This document shows, piece after piece, positions 44,636 to 55,900 of a DNA stretch of 64,000 nt. Under the pieces are notes generated by a model. It did no database searches and was not told the origin of the DNA. It saw nothing but the letters and a program-made list of their open reading frames with translations. The stretch's first letter is position 1; each line of letters opens with the position of its first letter. The stretch is from assembly GCA_003290165.1 (NCBI GenBank), contig QNQO01006258.1:124001-188000 (forward strand). The letters are read 5' to 3'. This stretch comes from Berberis thunbergii (lineage: Eukaryota > Streptophyta > Magnoliopsida > Ranunculales > Berberidaceae). The translations under genes were made by a program, and so were the position numbers.

Positions 44636-44800
44636 GCCAAAGGAGTTATGGTCGAGTGGTTAAGGCCTTGTGGGATTTATCCCCAGGTCCTTGCTTCGAG
44701 ACCCTCCGGCGGCATATATTCTTTCGGGGTGATGTTGGCCTATAGGCGGCACCTCGGGGGATAGGTTACGGATCCTATCAAACACCGGCTTGCCTTTCAA

Positions 44801-44847
<47 letters not shown>
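44636..44847 (+). mobile_element. tRNA-derived SINE with 16-bp target duplication
   Basis: The body starts GCCAAAGGAGTTATGG. It has an A box TGGTCGAGTGG at about 44649 and a B box GCTTCGAGACC near 44694, the internal RNA polymerase III promoter of a tRNA-like head. It ends in TTGCCTTTC, a run of about 20 A, then a TA repeat. The 16-bp duplication ATATTCTCTTCATTGG lies at 44620-44635 and 44848-44863. The long, perfect duplication indicates a recent LINE-mediated insertion into the LARD-like element. Confidence 0.95.

Positions 44848-44850
<3 letters not shown>
44819..44850. repeat. TA microsatellite at the SINE tail
   Basis: About 16 TA units directly follow the A-run of the SINE and merge into its right target duplication. 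Confidence 0.9.
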
Positions 44851-44853
<3 letters not shown>

Positions 44854-45730
44854 TCTTCATTGGAAACGAGCTTCGATTTTGTATGCATTTTCAAATCAAA
44901 AAAATTCCATACATTCATAATTAACTATGTATTCAATGGAGATTGAGTAGAATACAATAGTCAATTGTGAAATACATTTCAGTTCAAAATTTTTGAAGAA
45001 TGCAGAAAAACTCAAAAACCTCACCCCCAAACCTAAACCAAACATTGTCCTCAATATATAAAATGATGATCATGACAAATGTAGGAAAAAGAAAAGATGA
45101 GAGTTAGAGTGACATTACCATGGGAAAGTTTTACCAATTTCGACGAAATCGTCCACCAATGAACGCTCAAAAACATATGAATTGTGGACTCATCATAATA
45201 AATTGATAAAAACAATACAGGATATAAAAAAATATACAAATGAAAAAAATTAAATGTATCAGTTGTAAGTCAAAATTGTTACGGAGCTAACGAGTATGAG
45301 TGAAATGCAACTAGAAAAAAACTTGAAAATCAATCCAGACTAACCATAATGACACAACTGAAGCTAGGCTGTCTCCTAGGAGCATTTGGTTTAACGTTGT
45401 CAACCCAACATATATTCTTCCTCATAAATGATGTACCATGAAATGACGAGGAATACATATATAGCGAGCACTCTCCTCAAAAGGGGCAAGGAATCATATA
45501 GCAACAACCTAAATAGTTGAGGATCCGTCCAACAAATAGTAGCAACCACATGCGACACAACGTATACTAACACATCCCAAAAGCTACGAAGGCGCCATGC
45601 AAAATCATAGAACAAATGCAAATGAACTCGCATTCTTAGAAAATTCGTGGGAACCTTGAGCAGAAAAGGGTCACAAACAATGATATCCAGCAAATGACTC
45701 CTACCTACTCCTAAAAAGGGACATCCTAAG

Positions 45731-46486
45731 CAGGGGCGGAGCCAGGATTGCAGATAAAAAGGGGCAAAAGAATAAATCACAGATAATTTAATTCTTAAAA
45801 TAAATAAATAAATATGATTAAACCGCAACTTAAAACCAAACCAGGCCCGAAGGCTACAATATTTTTTCCACTTAATATCCTCGTCGCCTCTCTCTCGCAG
45901 GGAGACTTGCTTTCGCTTCGGTCTATTGTATGCACCTTGCATGAAGACAACTTACCCACGACGAATCACATGTGCTTCTAATAATCAGGTAAAAACTCAC
46001 AAAATCTTAACTGGTGAGTCTCGAACCTGTGATCTCTTTCAAGGAGAGTTGATGTCCGATCAACTTAGCTACAATTGGTGGCCAACTATTAATATTAATA
46101 ATGTTACCGTCCAATTGCTTAGCTGAAGCAGACTATCGTAAATACTGAAGAGTGTCGATGACAAGAGAGAGAGTAAGACCACCTCCATAAATTGATCTAT
46201 GTCTAATCAAAATCGTATTATGCGATTGGAGAAATCAATCTACGTTGAAATCGTCTTATGTGATTGGAAGGGATTGGAGAAAATCGATTTTTATCGAAAT
46301 CGTTTTGGGCAATTGAGAAGGCGGAGAGGTGAACTTGCGAAGGGTTTGCGATTTTGTGTATATTTGTATTTTATTATCTATGAGAGGGGGCAATATAAAA
46401 TTTTAAAGGGGGGCAAGATTGAAAATATTGTTAGTTTAGTGGAATTTTTTAAAAATCTAAAGGGCTATAAGGTAGATCCACCTATG
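45731..46486. mobile_element. Non-autonomous hAT element, family C
   Basis: The left end CAGGGGCGGAGCCAG (45731) and the diverged inverted right end GTAGATCCACCTATG (to 46486) are flanked by the perfect 8-bp duplication ATCCTAAG (45723-45730 and 46487-46494). No transposase is encoded. Inside lies a tRNA-like segment on the minus strand (see 45985-46090). It inserted into the gag part of the LARD-like element. Confidence 0.88.
45985..46090 (-). mobile_element. tRNA-like SINE remnant inside the hAT
   Basis: On the minus strand TGTAGCTAAGTTGATCGG resembles an A box region and CACAGGTTCGAGACTCACC contains a good B box, about 35 bases apart as in tRNA-derived SINE heads. The body and tail are not delimited. 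Anticodon-stem pairing is not convincing for a real tRNA. Confidence 0.5.
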
Positions 46487-47674
46487 ATCCTAAGTCAGGT
46501 TGCAAATCAGAAGATTGAATATGTATTACAATAGGGTGGTCAAAACTGAAATCCTCTCTTACAAATAATGGATCCACATAAGTAGCATCAGTCAATATGA
46601 AAGGGATGGAAATAAGTATGTCTATAGATATATCGGGTGGTACAGGTTCATCATAACAAAATGAACTACACCAAGATGATGAGTTAGACAACGCAACAAC
46701 ACCCCCAAACCTAGAATTAACACTACCTATGCTATGTAGTCTCACATTAGATGCGTCCTCCGATAACAACTTGACTATTTCTTGAATTATGGGGTCATTC
46801 GTATCGTGAAAATAGTTGATGCTTGACTCCAAAGAACATTGAGAATTAGAATTCATGCAAGAGTCACTAGGAAGGCATATGTCGAGTGGGTCATTATGAA
46901 AATGTGGAGAAGAGAATGAGTCACGAAGCAAAGTATTTTCGATCACATTATCCTCAAAAACATCATCTGACTCGGGTTACGATGTGTTACCAGTTATGAA
47001 TTGACCCTCTGAATTTTGAACAGAGTGACTAGGAACTCTTCCTAACTCACTTTCAGATAATGCCTCAGTAATATGATCCACAACTATCTCAAGTCTATTG
47101 ATGGCTTGAGATTGGTGTTGAATCATGGCTTTGACTCTAACATAGCCTGAGAATCATGTTCAAACAGTCGTTCTGTGCGCTGCATAAAACGGTTAATCGC
47201 TTCCTCTAAACTTGATGTGTTGGATGGAAGAGATTGGTTAAATTGAGGCATAACATGATTATGGTATTGAGGAGCCTGAGAGAAAATATGTCCCCCTTGG
47301 TGTGAGTTATGAGCCCATGAGAGATTTTGATTATTGGCAAAACCAGGGCTGTAATAGTTGGACTTTGAATTATAACCAGGTCACCAATTAGCATTAAAAG
47401 AATGGATTTGCTCAGTGAAATATTTAAAATAATCATATTGCAAATCACAATCAGCTGTAAAATGACTAGGACTCGAACATGTAACACAACCCTCAAATGA
47501 AACATTAGTGGGAGGTAGGGGTTGAGTAAAATTCATAATTGCATCTAATTTCTGAGTCACCGTCATAAGAACTGTTTCGAACCTCGAGGTAGAAGGGGAG
47601 AAGTAATCCTTAAAGTCTTTCTCCTCAACCATTTCCTTGGTCTCAAGATTTTTTTTTTTTTTTAATATATGCAC
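46482..47674 (-). pseudogene. Ty3/gypsy Gag remnant of the LARD-like element
   Basis: Reading leftward, a frame from 47674 carries KLDAIMNFTQPLPPTN and a zinc-knuckle-like CVTCSSPSHFTADC with the cysteines and histidine in order. It continues in other frames with Tyr/Asn/Gln-rich sequence and ends in an acidic frame at 46946-46482. Knuckles of this CxxC...HFTxxC kind are seen in Athila-like gag. The stretch between the primer site and 47674 is non-coding. Stops near 47380 and 47150 break it. Confidence 0.55.
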
Positions 47675-48494
47675 GCCTAACCACTATATGAATATGACTT
47701 GACTTTAAAAAAACATAAATAAAAAATAAAAAGAATGGAACCCTAAATGATGCGCAAATAAAATGAATGACAGGCGACCCTAGAGCTTTGTTACTAATGT
47801 AGAGCTGAAATTCAATTCAATTTACCTAACTGTTGGAAAGGCACGATAATTTCCTATCAATCCGCCACTATAGAGTTGCTCCTACCTCTTTTCCACTCTC
47901 TAGCTCAATGAAATGTCAGTTCAAGAACCGTTCCCAGATGGGATATGTTCCTTCACTCGACCACTTTAAGCTATCAAATGTCCAAATAGGGTCCCTATGA
48001 GCGTCACACTTGTCCTAGATAATTATCTTGCTAAAAATTTTAAATAGTGAAGGCCTAGGTTCCTAACCCTAAAATAGATGGTGATTAACCTATCCGCGGG
48101 AGAGGGCACGGAAGTTTCAACTCAATCCTGCCACTATTCAAATTTGCATGCAATACTACCTAGAACAAGCTAAACACAAGTGATCACACAAAAACCACGT
48201 GAAAATGCGGTGGGTAGAAGTTACCTTTGGCGTGAACCTCTTTCGGGTTTCTTGCGACGCCGGGTAGAAGTCGATTTCTGAGAGTTTCCACGCAAATCGC
48301 AATATTTCACTTTGTTCCCACTTGAGCTCCTAAGCGTGTGACCGCCTGCAAAATAAATGCAAAAATAATTCAAACTCAAGCAAACAAAACAAATAAGAAA
48401 GTGATATATACGTGACACTGTTCCTAAAAAGAAAATTAAACCTAATTTATAAACTAGCAAAAATAACTCTAGATTTCGATTGTACCGTTACAAT

Positions 48495-48512
48495 CCCTAG
48501 CAACGGCGCCAA
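48495..48512 (-). promoter_or_regulatory. Primer-binding site of the LARD-like element
   Basis: On the minus strand this reads TTGGCGCCGTTGCTAGGG, five bases inside the right LTR. It is similar to the tRNA-Asp-type sites of Athila/Tat elements and shows that the right LTR is the 5' LTR. Confidence 0.85.
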
Positions 48513-48517
48513 AAACT

Positions 48518-50296
48518 TGATGAAATTTTTATTAACCTAAATTATTAAGTTAATAAACCCTATTTGTAATACCACAAGTGCACGGTTGTCTAACTAGTAG
48601 ACAGTGGCAAATACGGGTCGATCCCACGAGGATTGACGAGACAGTCGAATTCTAAGACTTATTTGAACTAATTTAGAGTTGGGGTTACAGCAAATGTAAA
48701 TTACTAAATTAAGAAAATGAAATTGACAATTAAAATTAAACTGATAAGATGATAGAGAATAGACCAAGACATCGAATCCACCACAGGTTCTTCGATATTC
48801 ATGTACTCTAAATTATTGTTTTCAAGAATCAACACGGCTAATCTAAAGATTAATCTACAATTGCAATTGATTTCAGCATTGCATGTCTTCTTACGGCATA
48901 TACAATCACATGTTTATTTTAACTAATTATAAATCCCTAGCATTGCATTTCTTCTTACGGCACACACAATCACATATTCAGATTAATTGATTAAAACAGG
49001 CTTTGAATATCAATAAAGGGTATTTCTAACTACCGATTAGTCTAGATAATTATTCCGGATATAATCGGTGAAAGAAAATTATTGAAATTCAGAAATCATC
49101 TGTGTTTAACATTCAAGCATATGGAAAACACTAATTTAGATACGACAAACTCTAGGAAACCTTATGGTTTCATCTTCGCCTCGGAGCTGGGTCTAAAAGA
49201 TCATGGTGGATGACATCACAACACTGGTGTAGGTGGAATCCATCAATTCCTGCACGAACACGCGACACGAAGGGCTACAAGCGTACTGTGGTTGTACAAA
49301 GAGCAAGTATCTGGGTGCGAATAGCGAAACTATTTTTCAAGACAGTTTTCTCCCGCCAGAAAAGTCGTGTTTTTCGTCTCAAGAGAGCTCCGTTCTGCAC
49401 CGCCCCTACTGCTTTGATCTGATTCACCTGCGAGAGAGAGAGATGGAAGAACAGAAAGAGGCGGAGTGACGCGAAGGACGAATGAGGATAGAGAGGTGTT
49501 CCCTGTATGTGCGTTCTCTGTTCTGTCGTGAGGTGGTGTGCGACGGTGGTTGAAAGAGGGAAGCAGGAAGGAAGAGAAAGATGGGCGAGGGAGGTAGGCG
49601 AGGTGGCGGCTGATGGTGGTGCTCAGCGGTGTGGATGCTGGAAGGTGGCATGGAAGGGGAGAGGAACAGGGGCTGCTCTGTTTCGTGGTCGTGCATGGGT
49701 TGTCTGTTGGTTCGTTGTTGATGGCGGGTTGTTTGGCGTGGTGAGAACAGGGGATGAGGAGAGGAACAGGGAGATGGTGGCGGTTGTTGTTGGGCTTGCG
49801 AAACAGGGTGTGGATGCATTGGATGTTGGTCGGCGTTGTTATGGTGGTTGGTTAATGGCGAGAGACGAAAGTCTCTATGTCTCTGCCCAGAAGGAGAGGA
49901 GAGGAGCGGCATGGTGGTTGGAAAAAGAGAGAAGGGCTTTCCTACAAAAGCCAGGATCAGGAAAAGAAGAGAGAATAAACCTAAATAGGGTTCTCCCCTT
50001 TTCATGTTAGGTTGGGCTTGAGTTTCTAGGTTAGTTTTTTGGGCATGGGCTTAGGTTAAAATAGGTGGACCTAGGTTTGTTTGGGTTAGATTTAGAAATG
50101 TGACCCGCTACTTTGTACCACCGCTAGAATCAACCAATTAATCATTCATCAAATTGTCGCCTTAATGCGATTTCATCGTTCACGCTCAAATTCCTACAAT
50201 GACATAAAAATGAAATAATTAGAATAAAATATAATAATCGAAACACTAACATATATAAATTAAGGGCTATATTATGTAATAATTATGTGAATATCA
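48518..50296 (-). repeat. Right (5') LTR of the LARD-like element
   Basis: This 1779-bp copy runs collinear with the left LTR with scattered substitutions and a few deletions (for example near 48880, where about 50 bp are missing compared with 41440-41500). Confidence 0.92.
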
Positions 50297-50304
50297 TACT
50301 CATC

Positions 50305-51106
50305 CTCCTCAACTCGGTTTGCGGGTCTACTTCAGCTGCGCACATCATGTTCTTTGCATCCCACATTTGCTAGGTGAGCTCTGGCACTATGAGAGCCCTG
50401 TATTGTTGAGAACCACAGGAAGTCAGAGGTGTGAAGCCGACCATGAAGAAGTGGAGTTGAGGGAATGGGATGAGATTGACGACAAGCTTTCAAAGATCAG
50501 AGTTGAGCTGTCCTACTCATCAACATTCTCAACTAATTGATGGACAGACAAAGTAGCATTGTAAGGCTCGACAATGGTATCGGAGACCTTGGGGGTTGGA
50601 AACATGGAGAAGGTAAGCATCATTCGATCTAGGTACTCTTCTCAGATCTTAGAGATCAAAATGGTACCCATCTCAGATCCAGTTCCTCCTCCTAAGGAAT
50701 GACAAACTTGAAATCCTTGCAAGCAGTCAGAATACTCAGCTTCTTTCCTGACAACATCGGGGACGGTATCAATGAGCTCTGCACCAGTATAATGTTCTTT
50801 AGCCCAATTATTGTCGGCCCCAGACTGGAAAAAAAACAAAGTTATCAGGTCGAAAGATGTGTCCATAGGGACCAGATCTAAGACTGCCCATAGTCCGAGG
50901 CTCAAGATCCATAAGCATCACCCTGGGCACAAACCTCCTGCAGCTCGCTCATTGTAGTAAACATTCACTCTCTCAAGCTGCAGATCCGAATCCCCATGGA
51001 AAGCACCACTCGGATCGATCTCATGCTCCGCACACACTACTTCCCAGAACTTGGCCCCGATTTGATTACCGCATTGTCCACCTTGGATGTGAAAATTTTC
51101 TCTCAT
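50305..51106 (-). pseudogene. Truncated beta-tubulin gene
   Basis: From an ATG at 51106 the minus strand encodes [20 protein letters not shown], then [11 protein letters not shown] and [14 protein letters not shown], unmistakable beta-tubulin. After a frameshift near 50930 it continues to [35 protein letters not shown] (the GTP-binding Gly loop) and [16 protein letters not shown]. An internal deletion then joins VHQLVEN directly to a QLNSDL segment, and the rest ends at the LTR element at 50296. The usual first intron is nearly gone, with only a TTTTTTTTCCAG-like acceptor left. A TATA-like motif (CTATATATGG, about 51213-51230) lies at promoter distance, so this is not a simple processed copy. 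Confidence 0.93.
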
Positions 51107-51429
51107 TTTTTATATGAATTGATTTCCAAAAGCGGTGAAGAAAATGAGGAGGAGAAAAATGAAATGGTGGGTGGATGGGTGACACTGAGAGGGGAGGAAC
51201 GAAGGAAGGAGAGACCATATATAGATATAGGGCTAGTCTTAACGCCTCCATTTTTCTTGAATGGAGAGTTGATTTTTTCAATTTTTTGTTTTCCAGTGCG
51301 GTGGAGATCACCTGTTACTTTCTTCCAACGGTCCAATTCCAATCTTGAATTTGAATATTTTTTATTTTCAAATTTAGATGGGATGACTGGTTTGATTGCT
51401 TTTGCCCTAATTTCCGCCTTTGAGGTTTA

Positions 51430-52080
51430 GATGGACCCAGAGAGGCAGAAAAACCTGCCAAACTGAAGAAGCAAAAAAAAAAAGTTGAAGGATTCAAAAT
51501 TTCATTGGCCACCTATATATTCACTTGCAAAAATATTTGTGGTTTGCCCATTGTGAATTTTGAATGGATTGTGGCAATTGATATTAAACTTTAATAAATC
51601 CATTGTTGTAGTTTTACCAAAATTAATAATAAGAATAAATGATTTTCTTTTATAGTTTGACCCTCATTAATTAATATTCAATTAAGTTTAACTCTTATTT
51701 TAAATTTTAATTGAATCTAACCATCAATTTCTAACAATTTTATTTGACTTTTAAATATTGATTTGACGACTAATTTAACCACCCTGGATACATGTGCAAA
51801 CTTAATTATCAGCCCTATTGGATCAAGAACTGCAGACGGATTGTCTATATTCTTCAATTTGTCATTACTGATTATTAACTAAATAATTAAAAGAGATTTT
51901 ATTAAGGAGACTCACAAATAAATCAAAACATTGTTTAACAACCAAGAACGTTTACTCATAAGCCCCAATTCTAGTTTCATTCCATTCATCAAGCAGGCTT
52001 CATACGCTGTATTCCCAAAGAGAACACCCACTTCTATTTACACAAAAAATCTAAAAAACCCTATTATACCCTAATCAAAA
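51430..52080. other. AT-rich spacer, no gene seen
   Basis: This lies between the tubulin promoter and the H2A fragment. It has long AT stretches, stops in all frames and no terminal repeats. Confidence 0.5.
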
Positions 52081-52084
52081 CACC

Positions 52085-52330
52085 TTCTTCAAACCCATCT
52101 AAGACTTCTTTGTCTTCTTAGGCAAGCACAACTGAGTGAATGTTAGGCAAAACACATCCATGAGCAATAGTCACCAACCTCTCAAGCTCTTCATTGTTCC
52201 TTATCGCCAACAGCATATGCCTCGGGATGATCCGTTTTGTTGCAATTCCTCGCATCATTTCAAGCCGGTTCCAACACCTGCAACCAAACACCCCTGTTTC
52301 CAATATCAAGAAATCGAACAAATTCACAGA
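52085..52330 (-). pseudogene. Histone H2A C-terminal fragment
   Basis: The minus strand encodes [20 protein letters not shown], then [18 protein letters not shown], followed by a Lys-rich tail in another frame. This is the docking-domain end of plant histone H2A, normally a core nucleosome subunit. An intron acceptor (TTTGGTTGCAG, about 52287-52297) precedes GTGTTGGAA, the VLE start of the last exon, matching plant H2A gene structure. A frameshift near 52260 separates the exon start from the rest. The histone-fold N-terminal part is missing. It is on the same strand as the tubulin fragment. Confidence 0.85.
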
Positions 52331-52754
52331 AATAAAAAGATACCCATTGAAGAAAAAGTCATGAAATTAGCTATGCAGGCAAGCAATTGAGCACAGCAGA
52401 TCCGACCCGCTTTGCATACCTCCCCTTCTTCAAATACCTTGCAACTCAACTACTAGTAATTGGAGCGCAATGAAACCGTCTTCCTCTTTGATGTTCCCTT
52501 TCTTCCTCTGGTGGGTTGTGCACTGCAGACTCCATTTTGTTCCATCTTTCGTTTTCTGAGTGTTATCGTGGCATAGAGTGCAAGATTTCAAACTCATGAT
52601 CAATTTTGAGCCTTCTGTTTGAGGGTGCTGGAAAAGGAGAGAGCAGTGTGGATGGATAGGGGACTGGTTGGTGGTTTTGCAGGCAGGAGAATAAAGATGT
52701 GGAGAAAATACTTAAAAGGGTTTTTATTCCTTTAATTTCGATTAACATAAAACA

Positions 52755-52958
52755 GAGAGATTCTAAATGTCGAGGGAAAGGGCGAGGAAATCAGCGAGGG
52801 AAATGATCTGGCAAGGTGAGAGCCGTTCATTTCCCTCGAGATCCGTGTGTTGACTTTTTTCATGCGGATCTCGAGGGAAATGAACGGCTCTCACCTCGCC
52901 AGATCATTTCCCTCGCTGATTTCCTCGCCCTTTCCCTCGACATTTAGAATTTCTCAAA
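52755..52958. repeat. Near-perfect 86-bp inverted repeat (hairpin or foldback MITE)
   Basis: The left arm 52760-52845 (ATTCTAAATGTCGAGGGAAA ... CGAGATCCG) and right arm 52865-52950 are inverted copies with a single mismatch (GGCAAGG against GGCGAGG). They are separated by a 19-base spacer TGTGTTGACTTTTTTCATG. Imperfect pairing extends a few bases outward. Transcription would give a long, almost fully paired stem. No coding frame and no clear target duplication are seen. The ATTTAGAATTTC end and CGAGG words recall the Mutator-like foldback at 5130-5293. Confidence 0.93.
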
Positions 52959-52959
52959 C

Positions 52960-55900
52960 ATCTAAACTTAGATGCATTTTGTTGAGTTTACGCACATGGA
53001 TAAATTGAGTAAAATAATAAGTTTATGATTAATCTCATTATTTTGATATGGATTTCAATACACCATGGTTATTAAGCGTATCAAAATTAACTTCCACAAT
53101 TGATTTTTCTCACAAAATTACCCGGACGTGGAGACAAAATAAAGCACATTTGAGCATCAAAAAAGTTCAATAACTGTTTTTAGTTTATATATTCTAAAAA
53201 TTAGAAAACTCTATTAAAAAGTATGCAAAAGTAGTAGTTTTCAATTAACTATTGTCGCCCTATATTTTACAGGTGAGACACTAAAACCACATTTACAGAA
53301 GCAATGGTGATGATGCTCATAATATTTAGGCTAAAAGACAGTCAAGTTGCAATGTTACAATTGTAAAATTTTCAATGCAATATCTCCAATTATACCGCCC
53401 CCAAAAAAGCATATTTCAAAGACGTGTTCCTGCAATTACATCAAATAGTGTATCCTAGTAGTGAATATGCAATTACCGGATTGCAAACTGGCCCAGCAAT
53501 AGTTGATCACTAATGTCCATTTACATTATTTTTCCATTACAGTGACTTTTTCAAGTAACACAACACGTGGAAAAACATAATTACACATTCTCGCTTTCAA
53601 GACGAAAAATTCTCTTTGGAGAAATTGGTCCACCACAGTTCACAGAACTTGATTCCTTGTTCTCTCTTACCTCTGCAATGATTCTTAGAACAGCTGCAGC
53701 ATATTATCCCCAATGTCCACACATTCCTGCATTTACAATAGAACGAGTAGCAATGTCTCCAGCAAATGTACAGATAAAACATGATTGCACATGAAACTAT
53801 GAAAAACCATATTCTTTCCACCTCTAATTTAGCATGAAATTACAATGCACATTTTGTTGGAAAGACCGGGTATACAAGGTTTGAATGACTAACCAGAAGA
53901 TATTCCCACTACTAGAGAAGCAAACCAAAACAACAAAGTTTACCATCCAAAAAAATAAAAATAAATAAGACTGGAGACTCAAAGCAAAAGCTCTTCCCTT
54001 TAACAAGGGCTAAATACTTGGTAATTATTATTTTCCTTTCTCTTTTCCTTAAAAAAAACATTGCCCTAATCCATACAAGTTTTAATTTAATCTTGAGATT
54101 TGGTTGACACCATTTTCATTAAAGATAGAGAGATAGAGAGAATTCGGATACACCGTTTAATAAACTAGAGAGAACTAACCATCTAACATTTACATCGTAT
54201 TTCATCATACAAAATTACAAACACTTGAAAAAGAAATATATATCCAATATACAACATTCCTGCCTGCCCGAGGCTTCACTTACACATACACCAGAATGTT
54301 CAAAATGAACCAAGGCAAAATATCTCGCAAATATATTAAAATAAAATAACGTATCACATTAAAAATAAAAAAAATGAAAATACAAATGGAGCATCTCACT
54401 GTCTCACACAATATTTCTCCATAATTTTCTTAACTGGCAATCAAAGTGCAATGATAACATTTAGGATCACAGACAGAGAGATGCTGCTAAGTCACAAGCT
54501 AACCTAACTAGTAGGTGATAAGGCACATGAATACCTTGCACTAACAATCCACAGATGTGTGTGTGTGTGCTCCAAACTGTATCATTGGCACAAAAAAATC
54601 AAATTGTTTTATTTGTCTAATACTGTAACAAAGGCAAATTTAACTTAATTGTACCCACAACCAAGGATGTACAATCTCTGCCCTAAACATGGTATCTGTC
54701 AAGACTAAAAGCATTCCATACATTTACAACCAAGACCCAGCTGAACCATCTAGAGCAACCTCATATTCTATATTTGGTGACATTTTTCTAATATCTCCAA
54801 ACAATACATCATTGAAAATGGTATCCAAGTGTACCATGTGAATTTACTCACGCATCAAATGAAAAAAAAAATGGCATACATCATGAAGCTACCTTATCCT
54901 CCTAAATCGTGTTTGTGTCAACCATGGTTATGAAGCAGTAAAACAAACAAACAGGTGAAAGACAAAAGTATTGTTTTCAATGAAAAAACTGAAGTGGTAC
55001 CTCAGATCAAGCCCATGATAACAAAGTAGGGATTCTCAAATCCCGCTGATTTACCCTTCTCTCCTCTTTTTAACCACTTCTCCGTTACTTGTGATTAGGA
55101 TAGTGCCAGTGGTATATATCCTCAAGACATGCTGATTTTACCCTTCTTTCCTCTTTATAACCACTTCTCCATTCCTTTTGATGAAGGATGGTGGTACATA
55201 TCCTTGAGACCTCATAGCATGATCATAGTCCAGTAATAGCAAAATATTTATCAACAATCATCAGGCCACCTTCTAGGCTCTTATATCTTCTCTACAAACA
55301 GCTTAATTACACCCAAAAAAACGTGTACCCTGCAGTCTTTTATCTCTTCTCTAAGTAACCACTTCAGCCTTCCTTCTATATAGAGTCCCTAACTATTCCA
55401 GCTCCACTTTTTATGCTTTTTTTCTCTCATCCTTCATATATAATTACACAGTAAGAATTACTTTCATTTATTCATTATCCTTGGTTTCAAATTGCTACAT
55501 GATCATACCTTCTATACTTAATTTTTTAAGAAAAGAATATCCACCAATCTCATCGATCTATGTGGGCTTATAACACGCTAAGAGTCCAGATAGAGATTCA
55601 CTCTTATAGATCTCTTCCAATGCACGCAAGCTAGAAAGGAAGTTCCTATCTAGGGCTACTATGGTTACATTCATTCCTCCATCTACGTCTTTCATATGGC
55701 ACGAGTAATAACAGAAAAAAGTATATGAAGGTCCAAATCTAAAACATTAAAGTCTAGCATACTCATGGGACAAACAATTTCCCCTTTTTCCGAGAATTTC
55801 ATCAATCTGATCTTGTTGAAATTTTTTTTCCCAAGATCTATACTTGTGGTGTGCACAAGTCAAATGCCTGAACATGAAACGTAAAAAGCACAAAGGGTAG

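Larger units (their letters stand above)
42938..46480. other. Non-coding interior of the LARD-like element
   Basis: AT-rich sequence with no recognised gene. It includes a short GT run (43313-43327), the polypurine tract at the left edge, a T/C-rich stretch near 43830-43880, and the SINE and hAT listed separately. It lies where pol would be expected, but no domain motif is seen. Confidence 0.6.
41084..50296 (-). mobile_element. Large LTR retrotransposon without pol (LARD-like)
   Basis: Two LTRs of 1854 and 1779 bp (41084-42937 and 48518-50296) start TGATGAA and end GAATATCA. A TTGGCGCCGTTGCTAGGG primer site (tRNA-Asp type, as in Athila/Tat elements) beside the right LTR and a GGTGTGGGGGTAT purine tract beside the left LTR both show minus-strand orientation. 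The flanks GACTC and TACTC agree at four of five bases. In the first 200 bp I count about 14 LTR differences (about 7%). The 5.6-kb interior has gag traces but no RT or integrase, and carries a SINE and a hAT. Non-autonomous Ty3/gypsy derivative. Confidence 0.9.

Noticed and set aside
44640..44720. Possible tRNA-Leu/Ser gene (GTCGAGTGGTTAAGG head)
   Set aside because: The A and B boxes are followed by a non-tRNA body, an A-run, a TA tail and a 16-bp target duplication, so it is a SINE.
52740..52975. Target-site duplication of the 52.8-kb hairpin
   Set aside because: Flanks such as ATAAAACAG and AAACATCTA do not match at 8 or 9 bp, so only the inverted repeat itself is reported.
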